Assembly: GCA_031276775.1 (NCBI GenBank)
Contig: JAISML010000225.1
Coordinates: 1-8,375 of the forward strand
DNA length: 8,375 nucleotides
Direction of reading: 5' to 3'
DNA from: Eubacteriales Family XIII. Incertae Sedis bacterium
GTDB lineage: Bacteria; Bacillota; Clostridia; Peptostreptococcales; Anaerovoracaceae
Shown here one piece after another: positions 1 to 6,493 of this stretch. The notes beneath the pieces are model-generated. The model was given only the letters and a program-made list of their open reading frames with translations, was not told the origin of the DNA and did not search any database. Positions within the stretch are counted from its first letter, which is position 1; each line of letters opens with the position of its first letter. The translations under genes were made by a program, and so were the position numbers.

Positions 1-1
1 T

Positions 2-943
2 TATCCCCTCGACGAGCCGGATTATCTGCAAAAGAATGTCGATCAACTGAATAAGTTCGCCGCGCAAAAGGTTTCCGTCGGCAGACGCCTTTTTGAAGGC
101 AAACAATTGTATGTCGATCTGCAGGAGGCGACGGATGAGGAGATCGGTTACATCCGCTGGAGCATGACGAATGAAGGTCAAATGTGGCTCTATCTGCAAA
201 ACATAGACGCCGCCGGCGTCGATCTGAAAAAGGTAAAACAACCGTTCACCATAAAGGACAAGGTTGGAATAGGCGCCTGCATCGAGCGGAACGCCGGCGT
301 CTACGTCGATCGCCACACGCGAACCACCGTTGAACGTTTGTACGCGGCGGGCGACATCACGGGCGGCGCCGGTTTCATCTCCTCGGCGCCCTATGCGGTG
401 GTGTTCGGATACGAGGCAGGCCTGCAGGCGGCAAAGCAAGCTGCGGAGACCGACGGACCCGAACCTGCGGACGAAAGCAGAACGGATCGCGTCATAGCCA
501 AAATCGATGCGATCACGGGGTCGGGCGGCGAACATTGGAGAAATGTAGAGCAGGCGCTTCAGGGCGTCGTGACGGTGTTCGGAAGATATCCGCTGTCCGA
601 CGGCAGAATCGACGGCGCGCTCACCCTCATCGAAAAGTTGCGCGGGGACGCCGAACTGAAAGCGGAGAATCCGCACGAATTGTCCAGGGCGTTTGAGGTT
701 TTGTCGCTGTTTGACGCCGCCGAAGCAATTTTCCGGGCGGCCAAACACAGAAAGACGAACTTGGGTCATTTCAAGCGCCATCCCGACGAGAACCGCAAGG
801 TCTACGGCGAACGGATCGTACTCGACAACGACGGAAACCCTGTCACCGACGAAACGCGGGATGTCCCCGCGACCGAGTTTTACGCCCTGTACAAGGACAG
901 TGCGGGAGTATACCGATTCACCGTCCATCGCACCGGAAAATGA
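2..943 (+). CDS. FAD-dependent oxidoreductase, AprA/fumarate reductase flavoprotein-like (5' partial)
   Basis: This is the C-terminal 313 residues of a flavoprotein; the N-terminal part, including any Rossmann GxGxxG motif, lies left of the window, so the true start is not visible. Near visible residues 108-118 (bases 323-355) the chain reads TTVERLYAAGD, followed by ITGGAGF. This is the typical C-terminal FAD-contact segment of the succinate dehydrogenase/fumarate reductase/adenylylsulfate reductase alpha superfamily. It is followed by a helical C-terminal domain of the succinate-dehydrogenase type, with a run ending AEAIFRAAKHRKTNLGHF that resembles the SdhA/AprA tail. The segment before the FAD motif (GIGACIERNAGVYVD, bases 266-310) lacks the His found there in SdhA/FrdA and AprA, so fumarate or succinate is an unlikely substrate. 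Such flavoproteins often work with a small ferredoxin, which would have to be encoded upstream. The gene ends 25 bases before the binding protein and probably shares its transcript. The superfamily is firm; a sulfur-compound reductase role is inferred from cysteine synthase in the same cluster. A TTG at 107 is only an internal codon. Confidence 0.85.
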   Translation, partial: YPLDEPDYLQKNVDQLNKFAAQKVSVGRRLFEGKQLYVDLQEATDEEIGYIRWSMTNEGQMWLYLQNIDAAGVDLKKVKQPFTIKDKVGIGACIERNAGVYVDRHTRTTVERLYAAGDITGGAGFISSAPYAVVFGYEAGLQAAKQAAETDGPEPADESRTDRVIAKIDAITGSGGEHWRNVEQALQGVVTVFGRYPLSDGRIDGALTLIEKLRGDAELKAENPHELSRAFEVLSLFDAAEAIFRAAKHRKTNLGHFKRHPDENRKVYGERIVLDNDGNPVTDETRDVPATEFYALYKDSAGVYRFTVHRTGK

Positions 944-953
944 AACATCTGTT

Positions 954-961
954 GAAAGGAG
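954..961 (+). promoter_or_regulatory. Ribosome binding site of the solute-binding protein gene
   Basis: GAAAGGAG lies 7 bases before the ATG at 969. It decides the start: the open frame continues upstream to about 693, but that extension overlaps the flavoprotein gene and would put the lipoprotein signal deep inside the protein. Confidence 0.8.
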
Positions 962-968
962 TTGCATT

Positions 969-1004
969 ATGAAAAGAACCACGAACATGAAAAGAGTCAC
1001 GAAA
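969..1004 (+). repeat. Imperfect 18-base tandem repeat over the lipoprotein start
   Basis: Two adjacent 18-base units (969-986 and 987-1004) match at 15 of 18 positions and encode MKRTTN and MKRVTK. Each begins with ATG, so the repeat creates two candidate starts. It also doubles the positively charged n-region of the signal peptide. Only the first copy is correctly spaced from the AAAGGAG site. Confidence 0.7.
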
Positions 1005-2594
1005 TTCCCATCCGTCCCTGTATTGGTGTTGAGCGTCTTGCTCGTCGCGTTGTCCGGTCTTGCGGGCTGCGGTTCAAAAGACACACCCGTCTCTGCGGGA
1101 GAGGAAGCGGCCAAGACCCTGCGTGTAGGCGTCATCACCGTTTCCGACGAACCTTTCGACCCCGCCTTGGTAAACCTCGATTATGTGGAGCAGATTCAGC
1201 CGCTGTACGACTCGCTTTTGAATGTTGACGAGAACGGGAACTATACGCCCGGACTCGCCGAGGAATGGTCGCTTTCCGAGGATCGCCTGACGTACACGTT
1301 GAAGTTGCGCGAAGGTGTGAAATTTCACGACGGTTCCGTTTTGACGAGCGAGGACGTCAAATTCACGTTGGAATATTATATCTCCGACACCTCGCGTCAG
1401 GCGGACGCGGTGTTGCTCAAGCGGTTTATCGCAAGTATTGACACTCCCGACGCGCAAACCGCCGTGATACATTTCACCGCGCCGTGCACCGAGTTCAACT
1501 ATCTCCTGAGCGAAGGCAGCACCGGTTCGGGCATCATCATTCCCAAAGCTTATTTTGAGAAAGTCGGCGCGGAAGCCTTTGCGCAAGATCCCGTGGGGAC
1601 GGGACCGTTCAAGCTCGAAAGCTTTGCCGCCGGAGACAAAATCGTATATGCCGCCAATGAGGATTACTGGCAGGGCGCGCCCGCATACGACAAGTTGATC
1701 CTTCGTCAAATTACGGACGAAAGCACCCGGATCGCGGAGCTTCAGGCGGGCAATATCGATTTTGCGCCCATCGGCGCGGCCAACGCGTCCATTTTCGAAA
1801 ACAGTGAGGACATCGTGATCGAAACGGTGGATTATTCCTCGTCGCTTGCCGTATTCATCAGCGGCGGTTATCAGGACACGGGCAAGGCCACGCAGAATGC
1901 CGGGATCCGCCTGGCGCTCAGCGCGGCGATCGATCGCGACGCGCTTGTGGACGGTATTTTTGAGGGACAGGCAAAGGCGGCGGGCGCGTACGGCGTATTT
2001 CCGTTCACACCCGGCTATGAAACCGAGCGTTCCGTTCCCGCCCACGATCCCGAAAAGGCAAAAGCGTTGCTCGCCGAAGCGAATTACCCCGATGCATTTG
2101 AGGATCCCGTCGTCACGCTCTACGACGCGCCCGGCCGTGTCTACAGCACCGAAGTCGCGCAGGCGATCGCGGGTGATTGGGAAAGCGTCGGCATCCAAGT
2201 CGAGATCGTTTCCATCGATCCCATCACGCTTGGCACGGAATACACGACAAATCCCGCCAACGAAAGTTTCGCGGGCGCGGCCTACCTCTTCGATCCGCCG
2301 AGAAAATACAGTCTGCACGACGCGTTCGGACCGTTCTTTCCCTCAAATTCCTACTTCGGCCTGATTCAGGGCGACGATGTCCTGGACAAGGACGTCGAGG
2401 CGCTGCTCTCCCAAAACGATGCGGAACGTGCGACGACGGTTGTGGAAATACTTGACCGCATCGACGCTTCGGGCGTATCCATTCCGCTCGTCTACCCGAG
2501 TACAAACTACGCCGTCAGCAGCAAGGTAAAGTCATGGGATTCGACCGTTGCGGCCCACTATGGCAACTGGTTCTATCATTTCGAGTTAAACTGA
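969..2594 (+). CDS. ABC transporter solute-binding lipoprotein, family 5 (peptide/nickel/organic solute type)
   Basis: This 541-residue extracytoplasmic protein captures the substrate and delivers it to the permeases encoded just downstream. The N-terminus is a lipoprotein signal: basic residues to about K12, a hydrophobic core (about V16-L31) and the lipobox LAGC with the lipidated Cys at residue 34. The mature part has the SBP_bac_5 (DppA/OppA/NikA) layout. It includes the signature YTLKLREGVKFHDG at 109-122 followed by SEDVKFTLE, then the GTGPFKLESF and NEDYWQGAPAYDKL motifs of the first lobe, and the RLALSAAIDRDALVDGIF and DPEKAKALLAEANYP blocks of the second lobe. Length is normal for the family. 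The ATG at 969 is chosen for its Shine-Dalgarno site; a second in-frame ATG at 987 has none and lies in a duplicated 18-base unit. The ligand cannot be read from sequence: peptides, nickel-chelates, opines and glutathione are all carried by relatives. The neighbours suggest a sulfur-containing solute. Family assignment is firm, substrate unknown. Confidence 0.95.
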   Translation: MKRTTNMKRVTKFPSVPVLVLSVLLVALSGLAGCGSKDTPVSAGEEAAKTLRVGVITVSDEPFDPALVNLDYVEQIQPLYDSLLNVDENGNYTPGLAEEWSLSEDRLTYTLKLREGVKFHDGSVLTSEDVKFTLEYYISDTSRQADAVLLKRFIASIDTPDAQTAVIHFTAPCTEFNYLLSEGSTGSGIIIPKAYFEKVGAEAFAQDPVGTGPFKLESFAAGDKIVYAANEDYWQGAPAYDKLILRQITDESTRIAELQAGNIDFAPIGAANASIFENSEDIVIETVDYSSSLAVFISGGYQDTGKATQNAGIRLALSAAIDRDALVDGIFEGQAKAAGAYGVFPFTPGYETERSVPAHDPEKAKALLAEANYPDAFEDPVVTLYDAPGRVYSTEVAQAIAGDWESVGIQVEIVSIDPITLGTEYTTNPANESFAGAAYLFDPPRKYSLHDAFGPFFPSNSYFGLIQGDDVLDKDVEALLSQNDAERATTVVEILDRIDASGVSIPLVYPSTNYAVSSKVKSWDSTVAAHYGNWFYHFELN

Positions 2595-2613
2595 AGACGG
2601 TGGCGGCGCACAC

Positions 2614-3543
2614 ATGAAATACGCGGTAAAAAAATTGGTACAATCGGCGGTGATACTGTTCTTCGTATCGATCGTGATCTTCCTGGCGGTCCGGGCAAGC
2701 GGCGACCCTTTGCAAAGCTTGCTCGACCCAAGGGCGTCCGATGCGCAGCGGGCGGCGTTGTCGGCAAAATTGGGACTCGACAAACCGCTGATCGTGCAGT
2801 ACGGCATCTTCGTGTTCGACGCTTTGCGCGGCGATCTCGGGAACTCGCACAGCAGCGGACGCCCCGTCCTCGAGATCATAGGCGAAAAGTTGCCCGGGAC
2901 GGTTGTTCTGTCGATCATGGCGCTGCTCATCGCGATTTTGTTCACGCTCTTGCTCGGCACCCTCGCCGCCGTAAAAAAGAACCGTGCCGCCGACAGGATC
3001 GTCGCCGTCCTGTCGGCGTTGGGGCAGTCGTTCCCCGTGTTCTTTGTGGGTATCATTGCAGTTCAGTTGTTGGGCGTCAAATTGAGGATCTTTCCGATCT
3101 CCGGCGCGGACACCCCTCTGCATTATGTGCTTCCGGGTGTGTTGCTGGGGCTTTGCGTGTCCTCGAGCATGGCGCTTGTCCTGCGAAACAATCTGCTTGC
3201 GGAACTCGAAAGCGATCACGTCAAATTTGCCCGTCTGCGCGGTTTGAACGAGCGAAGCGTCCTGTTCAGGCATGCGCTGCGCAACTCCTTTTCAACGGTA
3301 CTGTCGTTGTCGGCGTTTATATTTGCAAACCTGATCACAGGCAGCATCGTCATCGAATCGGTGTTTGCCTGGCCGGGGATCGGAGAACTTTCCTATCAGG
3401 CGATCATGAAGCGGGATTTTCCTTTGGTGCAGGGCATCGTGCTGATCTTCGCCATTCTGATTGTATCGCTTTCCTTGTTGACGGACATCCTTCACGCGGC
3501 GCTCGACCCGCGCATCAGACTGGGAAAGGAGGAAATGCAGTGA
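2614..3543 (+). CDS. dppB: ABC transporter permease, DppB/OppB type
   Basis: This 309-residue inner-membrane permease forms half of the translocation channel for the substrate handed over by the binding protein. Six hydrophobic segments are visible: about 9-29, 93-117, 129-152, 167-188, 226-250 and 271-294. The cytoplasmic coupling (EAA) loop is DHVKFARLRGL at 201-211, continuing to FRHALRN at 218-224; this contacts the ATPases and is typical of the DppB/OppB/NikB family. The segment after TM1 (GDPLQSLLDP, then LGLDKPLIVQYG) and the end (FAWPGIGELSYQAI, then DPRIRLG) are also family hallmarks. The start is an ATG 19 bases after the preceding stop with no clear Shine-Dalgarno site, so translation may depend on the upstream gene. 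The stop overlaps the GTG start of the second permease. The symbol denotes the family only; dipeptide as substrate is not shown. Confidence 0.95.
   Translation: MKYAVKKLVQSAVILFFVSIVIFLAVRASGDPLQSLLDPRASDAQRAALSAKLGLDKPLIVQYGIFVFDALRGDLGNSHSSGRPVLEIIGEKLPGTVVLSIMALLIAILFTLLLGTLAAVKKNRAADRIVAVLSALGQSFPVFFVGIIAVQLLGVKLRIFPISGADTPLHYVLPGVLLGLCVSSSMALVLRNNLLAELESDHVKFARLRGLNERSVLFRHALRNSFSTVLSLSAFIFANLITGSIVIESVFAWPGIGELSYQAIMKRDFPLVQGIVLIFAILIVSLSLLTDILHAALDPRIRLGKEEMQ
3525..3532 (+). promoter_or_regulatory. Ribosome binding site supporting the GTG start of permease 2
   Basis: AAAGGAGG lies inside the end of the first permease gene, 7 bases before a GTG at 3540. It fixes the second permease start as GTG, overlapping the upstream TGA as GTGA. 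The open frame runs back to 3153, but that stretch only overlaps the first permease gene in another frame. Confidence 0.8.
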
Positions 3544-4403
3544 CAAACGCTGTTGCTTTAAAGGTGAAATCGGTCTTGGACGCGCTGAGGCATGTGCCGA
3601 AAATTCCGTTTGCCGTCGTCATTCTGTTTGTGCTCAACGGTATCTTCGCGCCGCTGATAACACCCTGCGATCCTGAACAAACCGCGCTTTCCGACAAATT
3701 TCTGCCGCCGTTTTTTATGCCGGGCGGCTCTGTCGCGCATCTGCTTGGCACCGACCGCCTCGGTATGGACGTACTCAGCAGGGTCATGTACGGGGGACGC
3801 ATATCGCTGTTCATCGCGTTTCTTGCCATCGTCGCGGGCGGTTTGCTCGGCTCCCTGCTCGGGGTGCTCGCCGGTTATTACGGAAGGAAAACCGACAAAG
3901 TCATCATGTCCCTGTCGGATGCCTCCCTTGCGTTTCCAAGCATCCTGTTGGCTTTGCTGCTGTCGATCAGCATCGGGTCGGGCGCTGCGGCCGCCATCAT
4001 TTCAATCTCATTTTTGATGTGGTCGAAATACACCCGCACCATCAAAACCGAGGTCGTCACCCTGAAACGGAAGAATTTCGTGACTGCATCGAAGCTGATG
4101 GGCGCCTCCGATTTTTTTGTCATCAAGCGGCACATCCTGCCCAATGTCGGCAACGTGATCATCGTCATGGTGTCCATCGAAGTGGGCATGGCGATTTTGA
4201 GCGAATCGGCGCTCAGTTTCTTGGGACTCAGCGTGTCGCCCCCAACGCCGTCGTGGGGGCAGATGATCTCGGACGGCAACAAATATTTTCTCAAGGCTTG
4301 GTGGATATCGGTTTTCCCCGCGATCGCCACGGCCGTGACCGTGCTGGCGTTCATTCTCCTCGGGGAATGGATGAAAAAGAGCTTGGGGGCGCGTGACGAA
4401 TGA
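3540..4403 (+). CDS. dppC: ABC transporter permease, DppC/OppC type
   Basis: This 287-residue membrane permease is the partner of the preceding DppB-type protein. Motifs: an N-terminal hydrophobic segment (about 23-41) with the family's APLITPCDP stretch; the DppC/OppC hallmark GTDRLGMDVLSR beginning at residue 70, followed by YGGRISL; several further membrane segments (about 90-112, 126-146, 149-162, 203-230 and 257-277); and the coupling loop NFVTASKLMG at 179-188 continuing to RHILPN at 197-202. The late PPTPSWGQMISDG block before the last membrane segment is also typical. The start is a GTG overlapping the upstream TGA, backed by a strong AAAGGAGG, so the two permeases should be made together at similar levels. 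Its own stop overlaps the next gene's ATG. Family assignment is firm; substrate unknown, and the symbol is only a family label. Confidence 0.95.
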   Translation: MTNAVALKVKSVLDALRHVPKIPFAVVILFVLNGIFAPLITPCDPEQTALSDKFLPPFFMPGGSVAHLLGTDRLGMDVLSRVMYGGRISLFIAFLAIVAGGLLGSLLGVLAGYYGRKTDKVIMSLSDASLAFPSILLALLLSISIGSGAAAAIISISFLMWSKYTRTIKTEVVTLKRKNFVTASKLMGASDFFVIKRHILPNVGNVIIVMVSIEVGMAILSESALSFLGLSVSPPTPSWGQMISDGNKYFLKAWWISVFPAIATAVTVLAFILLGEWMKKSLGARDE

Positions 4404-5374
4404 ACCGTTTGCTTTGGGTTGAAGATCTGTCGGGACATATCGACACACCGAAAGGGAGATTGCACATCCTGAACGGCGTCAGTTTTTGCGTGCATGAAAA
4501 CGAATGTTTTGGCATAATCGGCGAATCGGGTTCCGGGAAAACCATGACCGCGCTGTCGGTGCTCAGGTATGCCGAACGGCTGGGCTTTCAAATCGATGCG
4601 GGGGCGATCGTCTTTGAGGGCGAAGACGTGCTCGGTTTCAACAAACGACGCCTGCTTCACTACAACGGCGGCCGGGTTGCCGTCATCCCGCAGGATCCCA
4701 TGACCTCGCTCGATCCGCTGTTCACCGCCGAAAGCCAGCTTGTCGAAACCTTGCGCACACACAAGAAGCTGACGGTGAAACAGGCAAAGGCGCAGGCTTA
4801 CGCGATCGCCGAAAAGATGCGGATCGCGCCTGAAAAACTGAAATGTTATCCGTTTCAACTGAGCGGAGGAATGCTCCAGCGCATTGTCGGCGCCGCCGCG
4901 ATCGCCTGTCATCCCAAAATGATCATCGCCGACGAACCCACCACGGCCTTGGATGTCACGGTGCAGTTGCAGTATTTGAAATTGCTGCGCGACATTCAGG
5001 ACGAATACGGCGCCGCCATCGTTTTCATATCCCATGACATGCACGCCGTTTCCATGATCTGCGATCGCATCGCCGTCATGTACGCGGGTCGGATAGTGGA
5101 ATGCGCCTCAAAGAACGGGCTTCTGCGCAATCCCCGCCACCCCTACACGCGGGCGCTCATCCGATCTGCCAACCTTTCCGGGGAGGTGCGCGGCAAATAC
5201 GATACGATCGACGGTGTGCCGCCCGATCCGCTTGCGAAACCCGTTGGCTGTTCTTTTGCCGATCGCTGTCCCCACAGCATGCCACGCTGTTTTGCCGAAA
5301 CGCCGCCCAAAACGACGCGCGACGATCACGAAGTCTGTTGTTGGGCATGTCAAAAGGATGAATCGAAGACATGA
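4400..5374 (+). CDS. dppD: ABC transporter ATP-binding protein, DppD/OppD type
   Basis: This 324-residue cytoplasmic ATPase is one of two that power the importer. Visible in order: Walker A GESGSGKT at 41-48, Q-loop VIPQDP ending at residue 100, ABC signature LSGGMLQR at 154-161, Walker B MIIADEP at 174-180, D-loop TALD at 182-185 and H-loop ISHD at 210-213. The C-terminal oligopeptide-transporter extension has HPYTRALI at 247-254 and a Cys set C284, C290, C297 and C313 or C314 (GCSFADRCPHSMPRC, then CC). In OppD/DppD proteins this set can bind an iron-sulfur cluster. The signature has GGM rather than the more usual GGQ or GGM/L variants; this is common in DppD proteins and needs no special explanation. 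The ATG overlaps the TGA of permease 2 (ATGA) and has no clear Shine-Dalgarno site, which implies translational coupling. Its stop overlaps the next ATPase start in the same way. Confidence 0.96.
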   Translation: MNRLLWVEDLSGHIDTPKGRLHILNGVSFCVHENECFGIIGESGSGKTMTALSVLRYAERLGFQIDAGAIVFEGEDVLGFNKRRLLHYNGGRVAVIPQDPMTSLDPLFTAESQLVETLRTHKKLTVKQAKAQAYAIAEKMRIAPEKLKCYPFQLSGGMLQRIVGAAAIACHPKMIIADEPTTALDVTVQLQYLKLLRDIQDEYGAAIVFISHDMHAVSMICDRIAVMYAGRIVECASKNGLLRNPRHPYTRALIRSANLSGEVRGKYDTIDGVPPDPLAKPVGCSFADRCPHSMPRCFAETPPKTTRDDHEVCCWACQKDESKT

Positions 5375-6396
5375 ACAAAGAGATACACGCACTGGAAATC
5401 GACCATGTTTCCAAAACATACCGGAACCGCACGCTCTTGGGCAAGACCTCGGCCGTCAAGATCATCGACGACGTCAGCTTTGCGATACCGCAGGGAAAGA
5501 CGTTGGGATTGGTCGGGGAATCGGGCAGCGGCAAATCCACCGTCACCCGTCTTGCCCTCAGGCAGGAGAAACCCACGGACGGCTCCGTTCGCTTTTTCGG
5601 CACGGACATTTGGCGTTGCGACAAAGAACGGGTCAGGGATTTCCGGCGAAGTGTCCGGATGGTCTTTCAGGATCCTTACAGCTCGTTGGATCCCAGGATG
5701 AAAGTCCGCGCCATTCTGTCCGAGCCCCTGATCGTCGCGGGCATGGACGACAAAGACGAAATCGAACGCAGATTGCGCAGGACAATGACCAAGGTGGGTT
5801 TGGCCTCAGACTACCTCGAGCGGTTTCCGCGCGAATTTTCAGGCGGACAACGGCAGAGGATCGCCATCGCCCGTTCCCTGATTCTGTCGCCCCGTTTGCT
5901 CGTTCTCGACGAACCGGTGTCTTCGCTCGACGTTTCGGTGCGCGGTCGAATCCTGAATCTTCTGAAGGATTATCAGCGGACAAACAACACGGCCTATCTG
6001 TTCATCTCACATGACATGGCAAGCATCGGGTTTCTGAGCGATTGCATTGCGGTCATGTATTTTGGAAGCATCGTTGAAATAGGCAGCGCAGACGATGTTT
6101 TGCAGAACTTTCGGCACCCTTACACGGAAATGCTCATTCATTCGAGCGTCGCCGCTTCGCTTTCGGACAGGGACGCCGAACCGCCCGCAGAATTGCCCTC
6201 GCATCTGAACCCGCCCGCGGGCTGTGCTTTTTACGGACGTTGCGCCTATCGAAAAGACGTCTGTTCCCACACCCCGCCGCGCCCCGCAGAGATAGGGGAC
6301 GGTCATTTCGTTTCCTGCCATTTTGCCGAAGCGCTTGCCGCAGTGCGGGGCAAAGAGACGATCAGGCGGGACGGCGAACCCGAATACGCACTGTAG
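5371..6396 (+). CDS. dppF: ABC transporter ATP-binding protein, DppF/OppF type
   Basis: This 341-residue protein is the second ATPase, expected to pair with the DppD-type subunit. Motifs: Walker A GESGSGKS at 49-56, Q-loop MVFQDPYSSLDPRM at 97-110 (the DppF/OppF hallmark), signature FSGGQRQR at 156-163, Walker B LLVLDEP at 176-182, D-loop SSLD at 184-187 and H-loop ISHDM at 212-216. The C-terminal extension has RHPYTEMLI at 248-256 and the Cys set C285, C291, C298 and C316, matching the iron-sulfur-type cysteines of this subfamily. The ATG overlaps the upstream TGA (ATGA); AAAGGAT at 5353-5359 could act as a weak Shine-Dalgarno site. This is the last transporter gene, and a 97-base gap follows. 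Start, length and family are all well supported. Confidence 0.96.
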   Translation: MNKEIHALEIDHVSKTYRNRTLLGKTSAVKIIDDVSFAIPQGKTLGLVGESGSGKSTVTRLALRQEKPTDGSVRFFGTDIWRCDKERVRDFRRSVRMVFQDPYSSLDPRMKVRAILSEPLIVAGMDDKDEIERRLRRTMTKVGLASDYLERFPREFSGGQRQRIAIARSLILSPRLLVLDEPVSSLDVSVRGRILNLLKDYQRTNNTAYLFISHDMASIGFLSDCIAVMYFGSIVEIGSADDVLQNFRHPYTEMLIHSSVAASLSDRDAEPPAELPSHLNPPAGCAFYGRCAYRKDVCSHTPPRPAEIGDGHFVSCHFAEALAAVRGKETIRRDGEPEYAL

Positions 6397-6493
6397 CGCG
6401 GAATCTTGGACGGTTGAAACGAAAGAACAAACGCTCCACCATTGAAATGGCAGCACACGGCAGCATCACGAAAAGAACAGGAACGGTAATGAC
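6397..6493 (+). other. 97-base intergenic gap between transporter and GST-like gene
   Basis: This is the longest non-coding stretch in the window. No GC-rich hairpin followed by T residues is seen, so there is no sign of a terminator. TTGGAC (6406-6411) and TTGAAA (6414-6419) look like -35 boxes, but neither has a credible -10 box at the right spacing. A 12-base inverted repeat (CCATT-GA-AATGG) is the only symmetry seen. AGGAA at 6479-6483 is the likely ribosome binding site for the next gene. Confidence 0.5.

Noticed and set aside
693..968. Upstream in-frame extension of the binding protein gene
   Set aside because: It overlaps the flavoprotein gene in another frame, gives low-complexity Arg/Ser/Thr-rich sequence, and would bury the lipoprotein signal. 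The AAAGGAG-spaced ATG at 969 is far better.
1074..2318. Open frame of 414 codons on the minus strand
   Set aside because: It lies wholly opposite the family 5 binding protein gene, its product shows no recognisable motif, and it is explained by the base composition and codon bias of the + strand gene.
3153..3539. Upstream in-frame extension of the second permease
   Set aside because: It overlaps the first permease gene, including its coupling loop, and resembles no permease sequence; the GTG at 3540 has the Shine-Dalgarno site.
3878..5044. Open frame of 388 codons on the minus strand
   Set aside because: It spans parts of the DppC- and DppD-type genes, which carry all their expected motifs on the + strand; the antisense product has no recognisable family features.
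6213..6222. GC-rich 10-base palindrome GCCCGCGGGC
   Set aside because: It lies inside the DppF-type coding sequence at conserved Pro-Ala-Gly codons, with no loop and no T tract, so it is not a terminator or likely operator.
6406..6446. Possible sigma-70 promoter (TTGGAC or TTGAAA as -35)
   Set aside because: No TATAAT-like -10 box was found at 16-18 base spacing from either hexamer.
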